A stretch of DNA of 64,000 bases from the NCBI GenBank assembly GCA_007748055.1, contig CP036279.1, positions 992,001-1,056,000 of the forward strand, given 5' to 3'. The notes beneath the pieces were generated by a model that ran no database searches, was not told where the DNA came from, and worked only from the letters and a program-made list of their open reading frames with translations. The position numbers and the translations under genes are program-made. Position 1 is the stretch's first letter, and every line of letters starts with the position of its first letter. Positions 26,301-34,466 of this stretch are shown piece by piece. The stretch comes from Kolteria novifilia (GTDB lineage: Bacteria > Planctomycetota > Planctomycetia > Kolteriales > Kolteriaceae).

Positions 26301-29218
26301 TTGAGCGTTCGTAAGATCTTCCCGCCACTGGAGGCGAGTATGGTTTCTCCGTAGCTCTTTCCAACTGCCAATACATCTCCCGTCGGGCTCCAGGCACATT
26401 CCGGGACTTCACTATTCGCTCTGACGACGGTGACATCACGACCATCGGATGACCAGATGGCGGTCTGTCTTGTTCCCACGGCGAACTTGGTTCCATCGGG
26501 ATGACTCGCCATGTCCCTGATTTGTCGGCAATTGGAGAGTTCCGAAAGTCGCTTGCCGTCGCGATCGAAAAAAGTGATTCCCGATTGGGTCATCAGGTCA
26601 GAACCGATGACGAATGTTTGTCCATCGGGGGACCAAGCGAGGGATTGCGCAAAGTTGTTCGCACTCACGAGAGTGGGCTTGAACTCGCGATTGCGCAAGT
26701 GAACCCCGTAGTATGTAACGATGGCGAGGCGGTCCCCATCGGGGGCCCACGAGTGCGACTTAAAGCTGTTGTCGCCCACCTTCAATTCCCGATCGAGAGT
26801 TCCGTCCGACTTCCACAGCAGGAAGTGCTTCTCTTCGGCCGTACTGATCCACTCTCCCTTGGGATCCCAACCGACCGACAAGACGGGCGCGTCACACGAC
26901 AACGTCTGTTCAAGCGAACCGTCGAGGGTCCAAATCCGGGCGGAGTTGTCCTTGCCACCCGACAACAAACGCTCGCTCTTGGGATCCCAGGCCAACGAGG
27001 TGACTTGGTCGTCGTGCCAGCCGACGATCGATTGGCGCTCGCCGGCGGCGTTCCAGAGCTCAACCCGCCGATCATGCGCGACGGCAAGATGACGACCGTC
27101 CGTGCTAAAGGCCATCGCCCGGACCGGCATGGGAGAGACACGCCACCTGCGAAGCAGACGATTCTCCGACGGTTTCCACAAGTAAAGGTTGCGGCTTGTG
27201 TGGCTGCAGACGATTGTTTCGCCATCTGGCGACCAGGCCAGAGCGAGGATTCCGCCCAATTGCGTCGGCAACACGTGCAGTAGTCGGTTGGTGTGGGCGT
27301 CGTAGATACGCAGGTGCCCCGACCCATGCGTGGCCACCGCGACGCTCTTGCCGTCTGGGGAATAGGCGACCGCGTTGACGTCACTGCGGGGCTTGACGGT
27401 GTCGACCTGCCAGCGGTGGATCCCCTCCAACTCCTTCGGTTCGGCGACCAGGCCCGAGAGCCTCGGAATGGTCGCTTCCGTCGGCAACATCGACGACGTC
27501 GCCAACGAAGCGGTCGCCAGCGTCCCGGCAAGTTTGGGAGTGGTCGTGAGAGGCGTCACCGCTCTCGGCGAGGGATCATCGGCCATCTTCGGCGGCGGCT
27601 CATCGACCTTCGCGACCGTTGGTGCCTCCTTGGGGACGAGCTTCGCCTCGACGGCGACGCGGCCGTGGCGCATTAGGCGGACGACTCTCGAGACTGACTC
27701 GAAACCCGACTTGCGAACGAGCAGTTCGTGACGCCCGGCGGGAACGGAGAGGACGGTTGTCTCCCCCTCGGGGTCCTTGAGCGTGATCTCCTTACCGTCG
27801 AGCGCGACGGTGTAGCCTGGTTCGTTGACGGTCAACTCGACCTTCCCCTCGCCCGTCGTCAAGTAGGTGATCATGCCGGCGAGGGTCACGAGGAAAGCGA
27901 GCCCTCCCGTCAGGAATGCCCGTCGCCGTCTGACTCGCGGGGGGCCGCCGCTCGAAACCCTTTCGATGCACGTCCAGTCGTACCCCTCGGTCTTCGTTTC
28001 CGCCTTCGGCAGGTCGACCGTGGGGGAAGAAGTGCTTTCGACAACAGTCGAATCGGTCGAGTTGAATAGTCCGGACAGGTCGGCCTTCGCGCAATAGGGA
28101 GTCAACAGCTCGGCGACCTGAGAGGCTTCCTCGATCCGGTCCTTCGGATCCTTTGCCATCATCTGGATCAAGATCGCTTCGAGTTTGCGCGGTACGTCGC
28201 GTCGTTTCTCGGTGATGCGTGGAATCGGGTCCTTGACGTGGGCGAGGATGTATTGATACGGGGTCACGAGCTGGCCATCGTCGTAGGGAGCCCGGCCACT
28301 CAAGAGCCGAAAGAGGGTGCATCCAAGGGAATAAATATCGGCCCGAGCACCGATATGCTGACAGAAACCGGCTTGCTCGGGGGCGAGGTAGTTGACCGTG
28401 CCGACGACTTGGCCGGCGGCCGTCAGTTCTCCATCGACTTTCTCGTCGTCGCTGGGCCTGGCGAGTCCCAGGTCGAGGATTTTCACGACACCCTGTGTAG
28501 TCAGGATCAGGTTGGGGGGCTTGATGTCGCGATGGATGAGCCCATGTTCGTGGGCATGCTGCAAACCGTTGGCCGCCTGGCGAATGATCTCGCACGCCTC
28601 GGGAGTCCCCAGAAGACCGACTCGTCGACATAGGTTGGACAAGTCGAGACCATCGACGAGTTCCATGACCAGGTAGTGAACACCCTCGAACTCCCCTGCA
28701 TCAGTGGCGCGGACGATGTTGGGGTGATCGAGTTTGCCGACAGCTCGCATCTCTCGCCCGAAACGGGCGACCGCGGCGGGGTTGCTGAGTGTGGAGTGCC
28801 GCAGGATCTTGAGCGCGACCAACTTGTCGAGCCGCTCGTGCCTTGCCCGGTAGACCTGGCCCATGGCCCCTTCGCCCAGCCTCTCAAGCAGGCGGTACTC
28901 GCGGATCGATCCGAGTTCGTCTCGATCAGGTTCTCGCGGTCGATCTTCGTTTGGCTTTTCGTCCTGGGACCAATCTTGACCGATCCGTTCGGCACGCTCC
29001 AGGCCCGTACGATAGCTTTCCTCTCCAGCGTACTCGTCGGCGACCGCTGACGAACGAAGTGCGACGAGAATGGAGTCATTGGGATCGTCGACCTCGCCCA
29101 GGAGCGTCTGGCAAAGTTCACAACTGTCGAGGTGATTTTCGATCTCGGACAGTTCAGCGACGGAAAGCCGTCCGTGGAGGTAGCTGATGATTCGGTCTTG
29201 GTCGGGGCAGTTCGGCAT
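23399..29218 (-). CDS. Giant membrane Ser/Thr protein kinase with PEGA domain and two WD40 propeller blocks
   Basis: 1939 residues. Residues 10-45 are a zinc-finger-like anti-sigma motif (HLDSCELCQTLL). The kinase domain (about 105-370) has the Gly loop LGEGAMGQVYRA, Lys in VALKIL, catalytic HRDIKPPN (near 229), DLGLAR in place of DFG (near 249) and an APEQ motif. A single membrane helix (about 435-455) separates it from an extracytoplasmic PEGA domain (about 460-525), then a Pro/Thr-rich linker and more than twenty WD-type repeats. The WD part is an internal duplication: both halves start alike (HRWQVDTVKPRSDVNAVAYS near 596, SWQMNTIGPLQVLSTIAISP near 1276) and end alike (GEVLFGKPHVLEDELVYIVE, GEILFGDPAVIDEQLRYVLE). 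It is preceded 17 bases upstream by an ECF sigma gene, a standard planctomycete pairing. The kinase probably transduces an envelope signal; the ligand is unknown. Confidence 0.92.
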   Translation of the reverse strand: MPNCPDQDRIISYLHGRLSVAELSEIENHLDSCELCQTLLGEVDDPNDSILVALRSSAVADEYAGEESYRTGLERAERIGQDWSQDEKPNEDRPREPDRDELGSIREYRLLERLGEGAMGQVYRARHERLDKLVALKILRHSTLSNPAAVARFGREMRAVGKLDHPNIVRATDAGEFEGVHYLVMELVDGLDLSNLCRRVGLLGTPEACEIIRQAANGLQHAHEHGLIHRDIKPPNLILTTQGVVKILDLGLARPSDDEKVDGELTAAGQVVGTVNYLAPEQAGFCQHIGARADIYSLGCTLFRLLSGRAPYDDGQLVTPYQYILAHVKDPIPRITEKRRDVPRKLEAILIQMMAKDPKDRIEEASQVAELLTPYCAKADLSGLFNSTDSTVVESTSSPTVDLPKAETKTEGYDWTCIERVSSGGPPRVRRRRAFLTGGLAFLVTLAGMITYLTTGEGKVELTVNEPGYTVALDGKEITLKDPEGETTVLSVPAGRHELLVRKSGFESVSRVVRLMRHGRVAVEAKLVPKEAPTVAKVDEPPPKMADDPSPRAVTPLTTTPKLAGTLATASLATSSMLPTEATIPRLSGLVAEPKELEGIHRWQVDTVKPRSDVNAVAYSPDGKSVAVATHGSGHLRIYDAHTNRLLHVLPTQLGGILALAWSPDGETIVCSHTSRNLYLWKPSENRLLRRWRVSPMPVRAMAFSTDGRHLAVAHDRRVELWNAAGERQSIVGWHDDQVTSLAWDPKSERLLSGGKDNSARIWTLDGSLEQTLSCDAPVLSVGWDPKGEWISTAEEKHFLLWKSDGTLDRELKVGDNSFKSHSWAPDGDRLAIVTYYGVHLRNREFKPTLVSANNFAQSLAWSPDGQTFVIGSDLMTQSGITFFDRDGKRLSELSNCRQIRDMASHPDGTKFAVGTRQTAIWSSDGRDVTVVRANSEVPECAWSPTGDVLAVGKSYGETILASSGGKILRTLKSDEPSIDALAWSPDGKWLATASSLGNGAIRIWNVDGTAGPVLKGHEGGVPGLSWNPSNQLVSSGRDGTVRFWNVPTFNKHEPARESTIELGQPAWRLQWAPDTMRIVVDGNDGRAIVLDEHGIRLPKSASLHALISGNGDWCIDPSGEWCATARSFMLKLFSLDGKRTWRPLLGRLDIPVHVAWLGESRLAIGGGRGIIVIIDTVTGELQWTGITLRNGDENVSFTPEGEVLFGKPHVLEDELVYIVEPEPGRYEMLSPSEFKMRMVTPTKSLAKRVPKVVDHPRRGWKNGPIPPDTGIVPRPASLPGVASWQMNTIGPLQVLSTIAISPDGKSVVVGSRGGSVRLYDARTMELRQLLRGHAKHGIGKAVKSLKWSTDGDWIASVGDDGRVRLSTADGRRGPVLHHPYPVTDVAWSSDGNQLATASRDDVTIWNRNGDRVRKLGGFDGHVNKVDWSSAGWLAAGSLGPNPIVRLWKPDGTPGSTLEDFKGSVLAVAWTPDGEYLAAIDQSQTVRVWSRDGELTHSFETDLVPHQSLKWDPSGKVLSVGSWSKLGFFSADGTPIAVANVVRGTVYDLVWEPRGQRFYLAGGDAGLVLGRLDESSVLLARILFDPDGGDHPQVDWRPGTDQLSWNSAAHYPAPYSLPMRLATADGDFVTTSRHCRRVSNAWNRLGDRLVGWTSKRGISLLSPDGRFERYLQRTPTSAAWSPDGSRVAVGLSYSGKLQQWSADGELLSEFKVDEKGITENALAWNAKGDRLATSGKADAPVKIWRPDGTLVRALDVGAAAIAWNPQPNLLATTSRYLKVFDAEGKPDSKFKEHSAECLAWSPDGGQLAVGGELGDIYRESVNGASIPSINAHSSKVESLAWSDDGKRLASSGADGLVKVWDTETREPLWAAVNLPYAKTVTFTGAGEILFGDPAVIDEQLRYVLETADGARTLLTPKEFEAFVDSGLEFPKWLAVRDAD

Positions 29219-29234
29219 CGCTGAGTCCTGTCGT

Positions 29235-29882
29235 TCATTCGTCGAGTGATTCGCCGGCCAGATCGCGAAGTTGCCGCAAAATGCGAGCCTTGAGCTTGTA
29301 GATGGCGTTGACCGTCATCCCCAAGTCCTCGGCCACATCGGCGGGCTTGTCTCCCCGTGCCACCCGGCGAAAGGCATCCCAAGTGCGCCCATCGAAGTTG
29401 GGGCCGATCATCTCGGCGGCGCGTTGTACCAGGTCGATAGGGACCGACTCGCCCGATTCGCTGGGAACGTTCGCGGCATACTCGGTCAACTGGCGCGTCG
29501 CGTCCGATCCTCCAACACCACGCTCTCGTAGCGCACGCCAATGGTCGTTGATCTTGTACTCGGTGATCCCTCGCAGCCAGCGGCGAAAACCGTCCGTCGG
29601 GCGATCGCGACGAAACCTATCGAGTCCATTGGAGACCGCTAAGAACACCTCTTGGCAAACATCGGAGACTCCGTGCGCATCGACACCGGAGCGTCGTGTC
29701 CACCGGTAGACCAGCGGATAGTAGAGCCGCACCATTTGCGTCCAGGCCCCTTCGTCGCGGGCACGCAGGTTCTCAATCAAGCTCGTCGACGTCGTAGCCG
29801 GTTCCTCGGCCAGCGTCCTACTGAATCTATCGGGGGAGTCTGCCATCGCGTGGGGGTCTCGGAAAAAGAATTCGAGGATCAT
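29235..29882 (-). CDS. ECF-type RNA polymerase sigma factor
   Basis: A 215-residue protein with sigma region 2 (MVRLYYPLVYRWTRRSGVDA, HGVSDVCQEVFLAVSNGLDR, FRRWLRGITEYKINDHWR) and region 4 (DAFRRVARGDKPADVAEDLG, MTVNAIYKLKARILRQLRDL). The ATG at 29882 has ACGAGG upstream; ATG 29846 is an alternative without a good site. The stop is 17 bases before the giant kinase start, so the two are cotranscribed. In planctomycetes such sigma factors are often controlled by the adjacent kinase; the zinc-finger-like N-terminus of the kinase would be the contact (inference). Confidence 0.9.
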   Translation of the reverse strand: MILEFFFRDPHAMADSPDRFSRTLAEEPATTSTSLIENLRARDEGAWTQMVRLYYPLVYRWTRRSGVDAHGVSDVCQEVFLAVSNGLDRFRRDRPTDGFRRWLRGITEYKINDHWRALRERGVGGSDATRQLTEYAANVPSESGESVPIDLVQRAAEMIGPNFDGRTWDAFRRVARGDKPADVAEDLGMTVNAIYKLKARILRQLRDLAGESLDE

Positions 29883-30422
29883 GCCCTCGTTAGGCCAAGC
29901 AGATTAACATCTGAGCCACGTTTCCTGAAGGGAATTCAATGGGAGTGGATTAGCGAGTCGCAGGCAAATTGTCCTTTGGGACCAACAAGGCCGTGAGCGA
30001 TCAGGCAGGGCACGGGCCTCCGGCAGTCGCAGCAAACGAGCAGGTCGATGTTTCACTCGATTCGTTGTGACACCTCCAGCATCGGACGCTGATAGGTAAA
30101 AGAAAGGCACGCTCGGCCGCCACGATGGACGGCCGAGCATCCCTGGGATTTGCCCTCAAGTCAAGAACCGGTTGTTTCTCGCAGCTATCCATCGCGGAAC
30201 GATGACACCACTAACCACCTCAGCAACCCTGAGCGCAGCCCTGACAAGTCTCGGAAGTGTCCCTTCCCAACTCTCGATCGCGATGGCAACGAGAAAGGAC
30301 ATTCTTGCGGAACGTCGAATGTCTCGCCCAAACACTGGGCATTTCATTGGCGGAACTGATGGAAAGGCTCTGACAGATCGGCAGAGCAAATGCGGGAGAT
30401 TGCCGCGAAGAATCGACTTGCT
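29883..30422. other. 540 bp without an intact gene; possible XRE repressor remnant
   Basis: No full-length gene is supported. On the plus strand at about 30293-30373 the frame reads ERTFLRNVECLAQTLGISLA ELMERL-stop, which resembles the end of XRE-type helix-turn-helix domains. The upstream part of that frame is not recognisable, so this would be a decayed gene. Confidence 0.35.
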
Positions 30423-30596
30423 TTACCATTGGCGATGACGGGACATGAGCCAGCTTGGGGGAACTTGTTCGTGCTCATCGTCGCGGACGTGGGTGGCGCC
30501 TTCTTGTCCGTCGCCGGCATGAACTCTGCCTGACTCGCCTTCGTCCCATGTGCTGGCAACCACGTAGACGCCATCGGGGTCGAGCGCCCCGCTCAT
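30423..30596 (-). CDS. Small protein of unknown function, coupled to upstream small gene
   Basis: A 57-residue frame, rich in acidic and His residues (GDGQEGATHVRDDEHEQVPP), ending RHRQW. Its ATG overlaps the TGA of the 70-residue gene upstream (ATGA), the main evidence that it is translated. No domain, signal or membrane segment is seen. It could be a coupled small regulator or spurious. Confidence 0.4.
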   Translation of the reverse strand: MSGALDPDGVYVVASTWDEGESGRVHAGDGQEGATHVRDDEHEQVPPSWLMSRHRQW

Positions 30597-30805
30597 GCGG
30601 AAATCTGAGCATCGTCCCCTCTCCCTGAATCAGATTGTCGCTCGCTTTGCCGGTTTTGCTGAACGGTGTTGCGACGCCGGCTGGCTCGAAATGCCACCCG
30701 ATTCCGATCAAAGGGTTCCACGCGTTGGAACCCCATTCTCCTGATGGTGGAAACTGCCTCGCCCGTGGCCCGAGCCACGGCGCGTTCCAGATCACCTTGC
30801 CTCAT
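30593..30805 (-). CDS. Small basic protein with helix-turn-helix-like N-terminus
   Basis: A 70-residue protein (MRQGDLERAVARATGEAVST, IRRMGFQRVEPFDRNR...). A strong ribosome binding site GAGAGGAGG lies seven bases before the ATG at 30805. The N-terminal 30 residues are predicted helical and resemble short planctomycete proteins in which a VARATGE-x-x-x-TI-x-R-x-GF motif recurs, possibly DNA-binding. The C-terminus is polar and Arg/Gln-rich. Followed with ATGA overlap by a 57-residue gene. Confidence 0.6.
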   Translation of the reverse strand: MRQGDLERAVARATGEAVSTIRRMGFQRVEPFDRNRVAFRASRRRNTVQQNRQSERQSDSGRGDDAQISA

Positions 30806-31009
30806 GTGATACCTCCTCTCGTATTGAGCAATGGCTTGTGTCCAGGCCGCAGGGAGCCAGGACAACAGGTCAAAAGTGGAATTGGTCGTTTGCTGGCGAC
30901 AATTGGCCAGCTGGGTCGTTCGCCATGGGAAGGGAACTCAGCGGCACGTGGAGGGAAAGGATGTTTTGCCGGTCAGCTTGTCGAGGATTACTCGTGATGC
31001 GTGTGTTTC

Positions 31010-31759
31010 TCAGGTCGAGCCAATCATTCGTCCGATCGTGTTCATCCAAGAGATGACTTCGCCCTCGGGATCTCGCTCTCGAAGCATCGCGACCGTCATG
31101 TAGTTGGCGGCGACGGTATTGAGCCAACGCTTGGCTCGGTGGGTCACACGACTCCGCGCACGCCTCGACAAGTTCTCCCAGGTCGGTTCAGACGGTGTTC
31201 GCTGACGAAGCGCTCGCCCCGTGATCTCCGCGACGGGGTCAAAGTCGCCAAATGACACCTCGATGTTGCCCGCCGCCAGAATGGCTTCGGGGTGAAGGTA
31301 GTTCTCAAGGCTCCGCTTGCGAGTGAGTTCCGCACGGCACCCATCACGACGATTGATCGCGTCGGCAGCTTCGCGGCGAACGTCGGTCTCCGGTGGGAGT
31401 TCACGGTCTAACAAGTGAAACTCCCGCTTGTGAAGCGGCTCCAAGCGATGGGTCCAGGCCTGGCCGTTGCCGCCTCCGAAAGGGAGGAAGATCGCAACTC
31501 CCCGTTGCTCCAAGTCCGCGAGGTCAGGCAAGGACGTGTCGTGCTCATGAAGCACACGTGCGATGCGGCGAAGGAACTCGATATCGTTGGAGCCTTCGAC
31601 CACGAGGATCACTCGAACGGTGTCGGTGAGTTGGGAGTGGTTTTCAACGCATTGGTTCGCAGAGTTGTCTGCCATCACTTCTCCTACTGGTACCTCCCCT
31701 GAATATCCGGGACTCTGCTCGTGAGTCCCCTGTTCATTGGCCAAGTCTGATCGATCCAT
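31010..31759 (-). CDS. Stand-alone OLD-type TOPRIM-domain protein
   Basis: A 249-residue protein. From about residue 45 it shows the TOPRIM signature: strand plus Glu in RVILVVEGSNDIEFLRRIAR, a second strand VAIFLPFGGGNGQAW, then the Asp-x-Glu strand FHLLDREL. After that comes KRSLENYLHPEAI, similar to the RxxIENYL motif after TOPRIM in OLD-family nucleases. No ATPase domain is fused or adjacent, unlike classical OLD or GajA. The ATG at 31759 has AAAGGAAG upstream; ATG 31675 with GGAGAAG is a second good choice and would remove an uncharacteristic N-terminus. Likely a metal-dependent nuclease-like protein; its role as element cargo (defence or replication) is inferred. Confidence 0.72.
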   Translation of the reverse strand: MDRSDLANEQGTHEQSPGYSGEVPVGEVMADNSANQCVENHSQLTDTVRVILVVEGSNDIEFLRRIARVLHEHDTSLPDLADLEQRGVAIFLPFGGGNGQAWTHRLEPLHKREFHLLDRELPPETDVRREAADAINRRDGCRAELTRKRSLENYLHPEAILAAGNIEVSFGDFDPVAEITGRALRQRTPSEPTWENLSRRARSRVTHRAKRWLNTVAANYMTVAMLRERDPEGEVISWMNTIGRMIGST

Positions 31760-32001
31760 GTGATCACTTCCTTTCATGACTGTTCCGAGAACCAAGAACG
31801 CCTCCCGGATGGGTAAGCGTTCTCCTAAGTATCTTGCCCCGATTTGGGCGAGTATTTAGGTCCGGGAACTCATGAGGAAAGGAGAAGAAGCTCGCACTAC
31901 TGGTCACAAGTGAAAGGAGGGCCGTCGACCACCAGACGAGTGGTATTGCTGGTGAATTCACCGAGTTCTACATCCGAAACGTTGTCAAAGAAGGAGTTGC
32001 T

Positions 32002-32187
32002 ATGAGAACTGGTTCCACAGAAGGGTCACCAACGCGGTCAAAACGATTCGACGAGGAACGTGCTCAACTCCAAGAGATCGTCCGTGTCTTGGGACGTGCC
32101 ATCGCAAAGAGATGGCGGCGAGACTCCGTAGCGAGACAGGACCCAACGAGAGAGGAAGAAAGTGATGTCTCGAAGGAGAGGGTCTGA
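32002..32187 (+). CDS. Small charged protein of unknown function
   Basis: A 61-residue protein with a long amphipathic helix RAQLQEIVRVLGRAIAKRWR near the middle and an acidic C-terminus. AAGAAGGAG lies five bases before the ATG, a strong site. It is divergent from the TOPRIM gene and opens the plus-strand run that leads to the integrase. No family recognised. Confidence 0.6.
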   Translation: MRTGSTEGSPTRSKRFDEERAQLQEIVRVLGRAIAKRWRRDSVARQDPTREEESDVSKERV

Positions 32188-32344
32188 ACGAATGAACGTG
32201 CTTGTCAGTTGGAGCCTTCGGGTGGCCTGCTTCAACTTGATCGGGATGAGATTTGGTTTGTCGCTTCAACGGCAGGCAACGCACGTGTCGGCGACGCCAA
32301 TGTTGGCGCGGCGACGAACAGCAACCTTGGAAAGGAAATCTACG

Positions 32345-32788
32345 ATGGCAAAGAAGAGAAACTATCGCGCGACACTCAAGCAACTAAACCTTCGGTTACG
32401 TCATCTCAACGAACAGGCGGAAGCGAGGGTCGAGGGACTCAACGAACAGTTTCGCGCCCTTCATGCGACGGGGATGTTGCACAACCTGGTCCTGCTCGGC
32501 TCCGTCATTCTCAGTCGGCCCTACGGAGTCGGCGGCCCCTTCGACAGTGGTCAATCGATTCAAGCCGCTCTGAGTCTTCGTGCTGGAGTCGGTGCCATCT
32601 ATTGGGACACCGAAGATGCTGCCACGCTCGCGGACGATCCGGATGGCTACGAAAGGGAAGCGTCCGGCCGTGTCGTCCCGTTCGAGGAATGCGAACCGGC
32701 CGTCCGCGCCCTCCTATACTCTTGCATTCCCGACCTCGTCGAAAGGATGATCAAGGAGATTGACCGAGCGGAGGGAAAGCACGAATGA
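32345..32788 (+). CDS. Protein of unknown function with N-terminal coiled coil
   Basis: A 147-residue protein. Residues 1-40 are basic and coiled-coil-like (ATLKQLNLRLRHLNEQAEAR). Residues 50-80 are more hydrophobic (LHNLVLLGSVILSRPYG), the rest acidic and helical. ATG 32345 is chosen because of AAAGGA eight bases upstream; the open frame continues upstream to 32162 without domain character. The stop overlaps the next start (ATGA), so it is translationally coupled to the 387-residue gene. Function unknown. Confidence 0.68.
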   Translation: MAKKRNYRATLKQLNLRLRHLNEQAEARVEGLNEQFRALHATGMLHNLVLLGSVILSRPYGVGGPFDSGQSIQAALSLRAGVGAIYWDTEDAATLADDPDGYEREASGRVVPFEECEPAVRALLYSCIPDLVERMIKEIDRAEGKHE

Positions 32789-33948
32789 CTAAGAAGAAAA
32801 CGGTTGGGAAAACGGCGGCCAAGGGCGTTGACTTCGTGCCTCGGTCTGCCGAGCATGTACTCAACCTACCCTCAAAGTTCCGTTGGGAGGCCACGCGGAG
32901 ACATCCATACTACCTCATCTTCTGGAAGAGTGCGCAACGATACCGGGATGGTGAGTTCGAGGGGACAACCGAGACCATCATCTGCAACATGGCGTTCCGC
33001 TTGCTTTGCTTGATCGGCGTCACAGGAAAACCGGTGAGCCCTGCGATCGACTATGAGGATCTCGGGGACGAGGAAGAGCGGAGTCTCGTCGGTTCCGTCC
33101 AACCCATGACGTTGCGGTCGGCCGCCCTGATGCTGCTGGCGAATCTTCCTCAGGCGGAGCTACTGACGCTCTCCGGTGTTTTTAGCGTCGCCTCTAAAGC
33201 CGAGTATGCCGAAGGCGAACGCGATCAACGCCAGCATGCGATCGAATGCCTGGAGAAGATCGTTAGCCCGGCGTTCGATTCCTACGCCAAGGCCCCGCTC
33301 TTCTATGTCCATCTTCAGTCGTCGCAACGCACGATCATGGACGACCTGAAGACACAGCTGGGCCACTTTCAGCACGCGCAAGGCAAGACGTCCACCCGTG
33401 TCCATGCGGACAAACTGCCGAAGTATATCGAGGTCTGGGATCTACGCGAAGGCTGGACGGGAGAAGAGTATGATCTTTCGCAAGAACTCTCCTTCAAGGA
33501 CATCGCAGAACAACTGAAGGAGCCGCTTTCAACCGTTCATAGCCAGTACCTTGCCGCCTTCGAGTTGATCGTCGGCCGGCCGTTCGCGCCGGATCTTTGG
33601 TGGCGAGTGATGGGGCCGCTCAAGTTCAACATGCTATCTGGCGACCCGGAGGAGGTCTATTCCGGCGCTATTCGCCATCGCTTCCAAAGTCCGGTACCGC
33701 GACCGGTACCGGAGTCTCGGATTTGGACTCCAAAGGAAGAGCAAGAGATGGGCCCGGTCGAACGCGGTTCTTCAATTCAGGGAGACTCCGATGTCAAACT
33801 ACTCTTTAACGACACTCTCGAACTGATCAAGAAGGGTCTCGACAACGAGTCAATTGCGCAAGAACTCGGCGTCTCTTCCAAACTTGTCGAAGGGGTACGA
33901 ACAAGAGGGGCAGAGCTGACAAGGCTCTTTTCCAGCTCAGCGAAGTAA
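32785..33948 (+). CDS. Unknown protein with two helix-turn-helix-like segments
   Basis: A 387-residue protein. After a basic N-terminus, residues 40-190 are helical and hydrophobic in patches without a signal peptide. Residues 225-260 contain LSFKDIAEQLKEPLSTVHSQYL and residues 345-375 contain IKKGLDNESIAQELGVSSKL VEGVRTRG. Both have the spacing of sigma-region-4/LuxR-like helix-turn-helix motifs, so a DNA-binding role is plausible. Coupled by ATGA overlap to the 147-residue gene, and lying 200 bases before the excisionase-like gene and integrase. No known family recognised. Confidence 0.68.
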   Translation: MTKKKTVGKTAAKGVDFVPRSAEHVLNLPSKFRWEATRRHPYYLIFWKSAQRYRDGEFEGTTETIICNMAFRLLCLIGVTGKPVSPAIDYEDLGDEEERSLVGSVQPMTLRSAALMLLANLPQAELLTLSGVFSVASKAEYAEGERDQRQHAIECLEKIVSPAFDSYAKAPLFYVHLQSSQRTIMDDLKTQLGHFQHAQGKTSTRVHADKLPKYIEVWDLREGWTGEEYDLSQELSFKDIAEQLKEPLSTVHSQYLAAFELIVGRPFAPDLWWRVMGPLKFNMLSGDPEEVYSGAIRHRFQSPVPRPVPESRIWTPKEEQEMGPVERGSSIQGDSDVKLLFNDTLELIKKGLDNESIAQELGVSSKLVEGVRTRGAELTRLFSSSAK

Positions 33949-34149
33949 CGCAGCTTCGTCCCCACAGCATCGGACCCGCCTTCCTCTCCACACCGAGAGG
34001 AACACCCGCCTACGGGGCACTGATCCCCAAAGTCCGCGCGCGCATTAAATCGGAAAGTGGAGAAAACGCAGGCCGGCACACGGATTCTCCGGCTTGTGCT
34101 GAACGCCGACCAGCTTCGCGTCGGCGGCCTGTGGTTGCTTCGCTTCACC

Positions 34150-34449
34150 ATGAATCTACCAGAAGAACTTTCGCCGAGGCAGTTCGCCGCCTTGAGCGGG
34201 CTGTCAACCGTAACCGTTTACCGGTACTTGCGTTCGGGCAAACTCCCTGCGAGACAACCCTTTGGCCCGCGCGGTCGATGGCTCATCCCCAAGGATGCCC
34301 TCGACCGGCTCGACGAGCAGCGAGGCGAGGAAACGAGATCCGCCGCGAAGACGCAAGCTTCTCTCCCAAGCAACACCGAATCGGCCACTCGTCTTTCTGG
34401 CCCGACGCCCAAGTGGCGCAAGGCCAGGCCCGATCGTGACCGAATGTAG
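34150..34449 (+). CDS. Excisionase/MerR-like helix-turn-helix protein
   Basis: A 99-residue protein. Residues 5-60 read LSPRQFAALSGLSTVTVYRY LRSGKLPARQPFGPRGRWLI P, the winged-helix HTH_17 pattern of excisionases and MerR-like factors. The C-terminus is disordered and basic. It ends 17 bases before the integrase start, the usual xis-int order. No good ribosome binding site precedes ATG 34150; a GTG at 34057 with 31 more residues is an alternative. Confidence 0.7.
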   Translation: MNLPEELSPRQFAALSGLSTVTVYRYLRSGKLPARQPFGPRGRWLIPKDALDRLDEQRGEETRSAAKTQASLPSNTESATRLSGPTPKWRKARPDRDRM

Positions 34450-34466
34450 ATGAGGAACACGACCCT

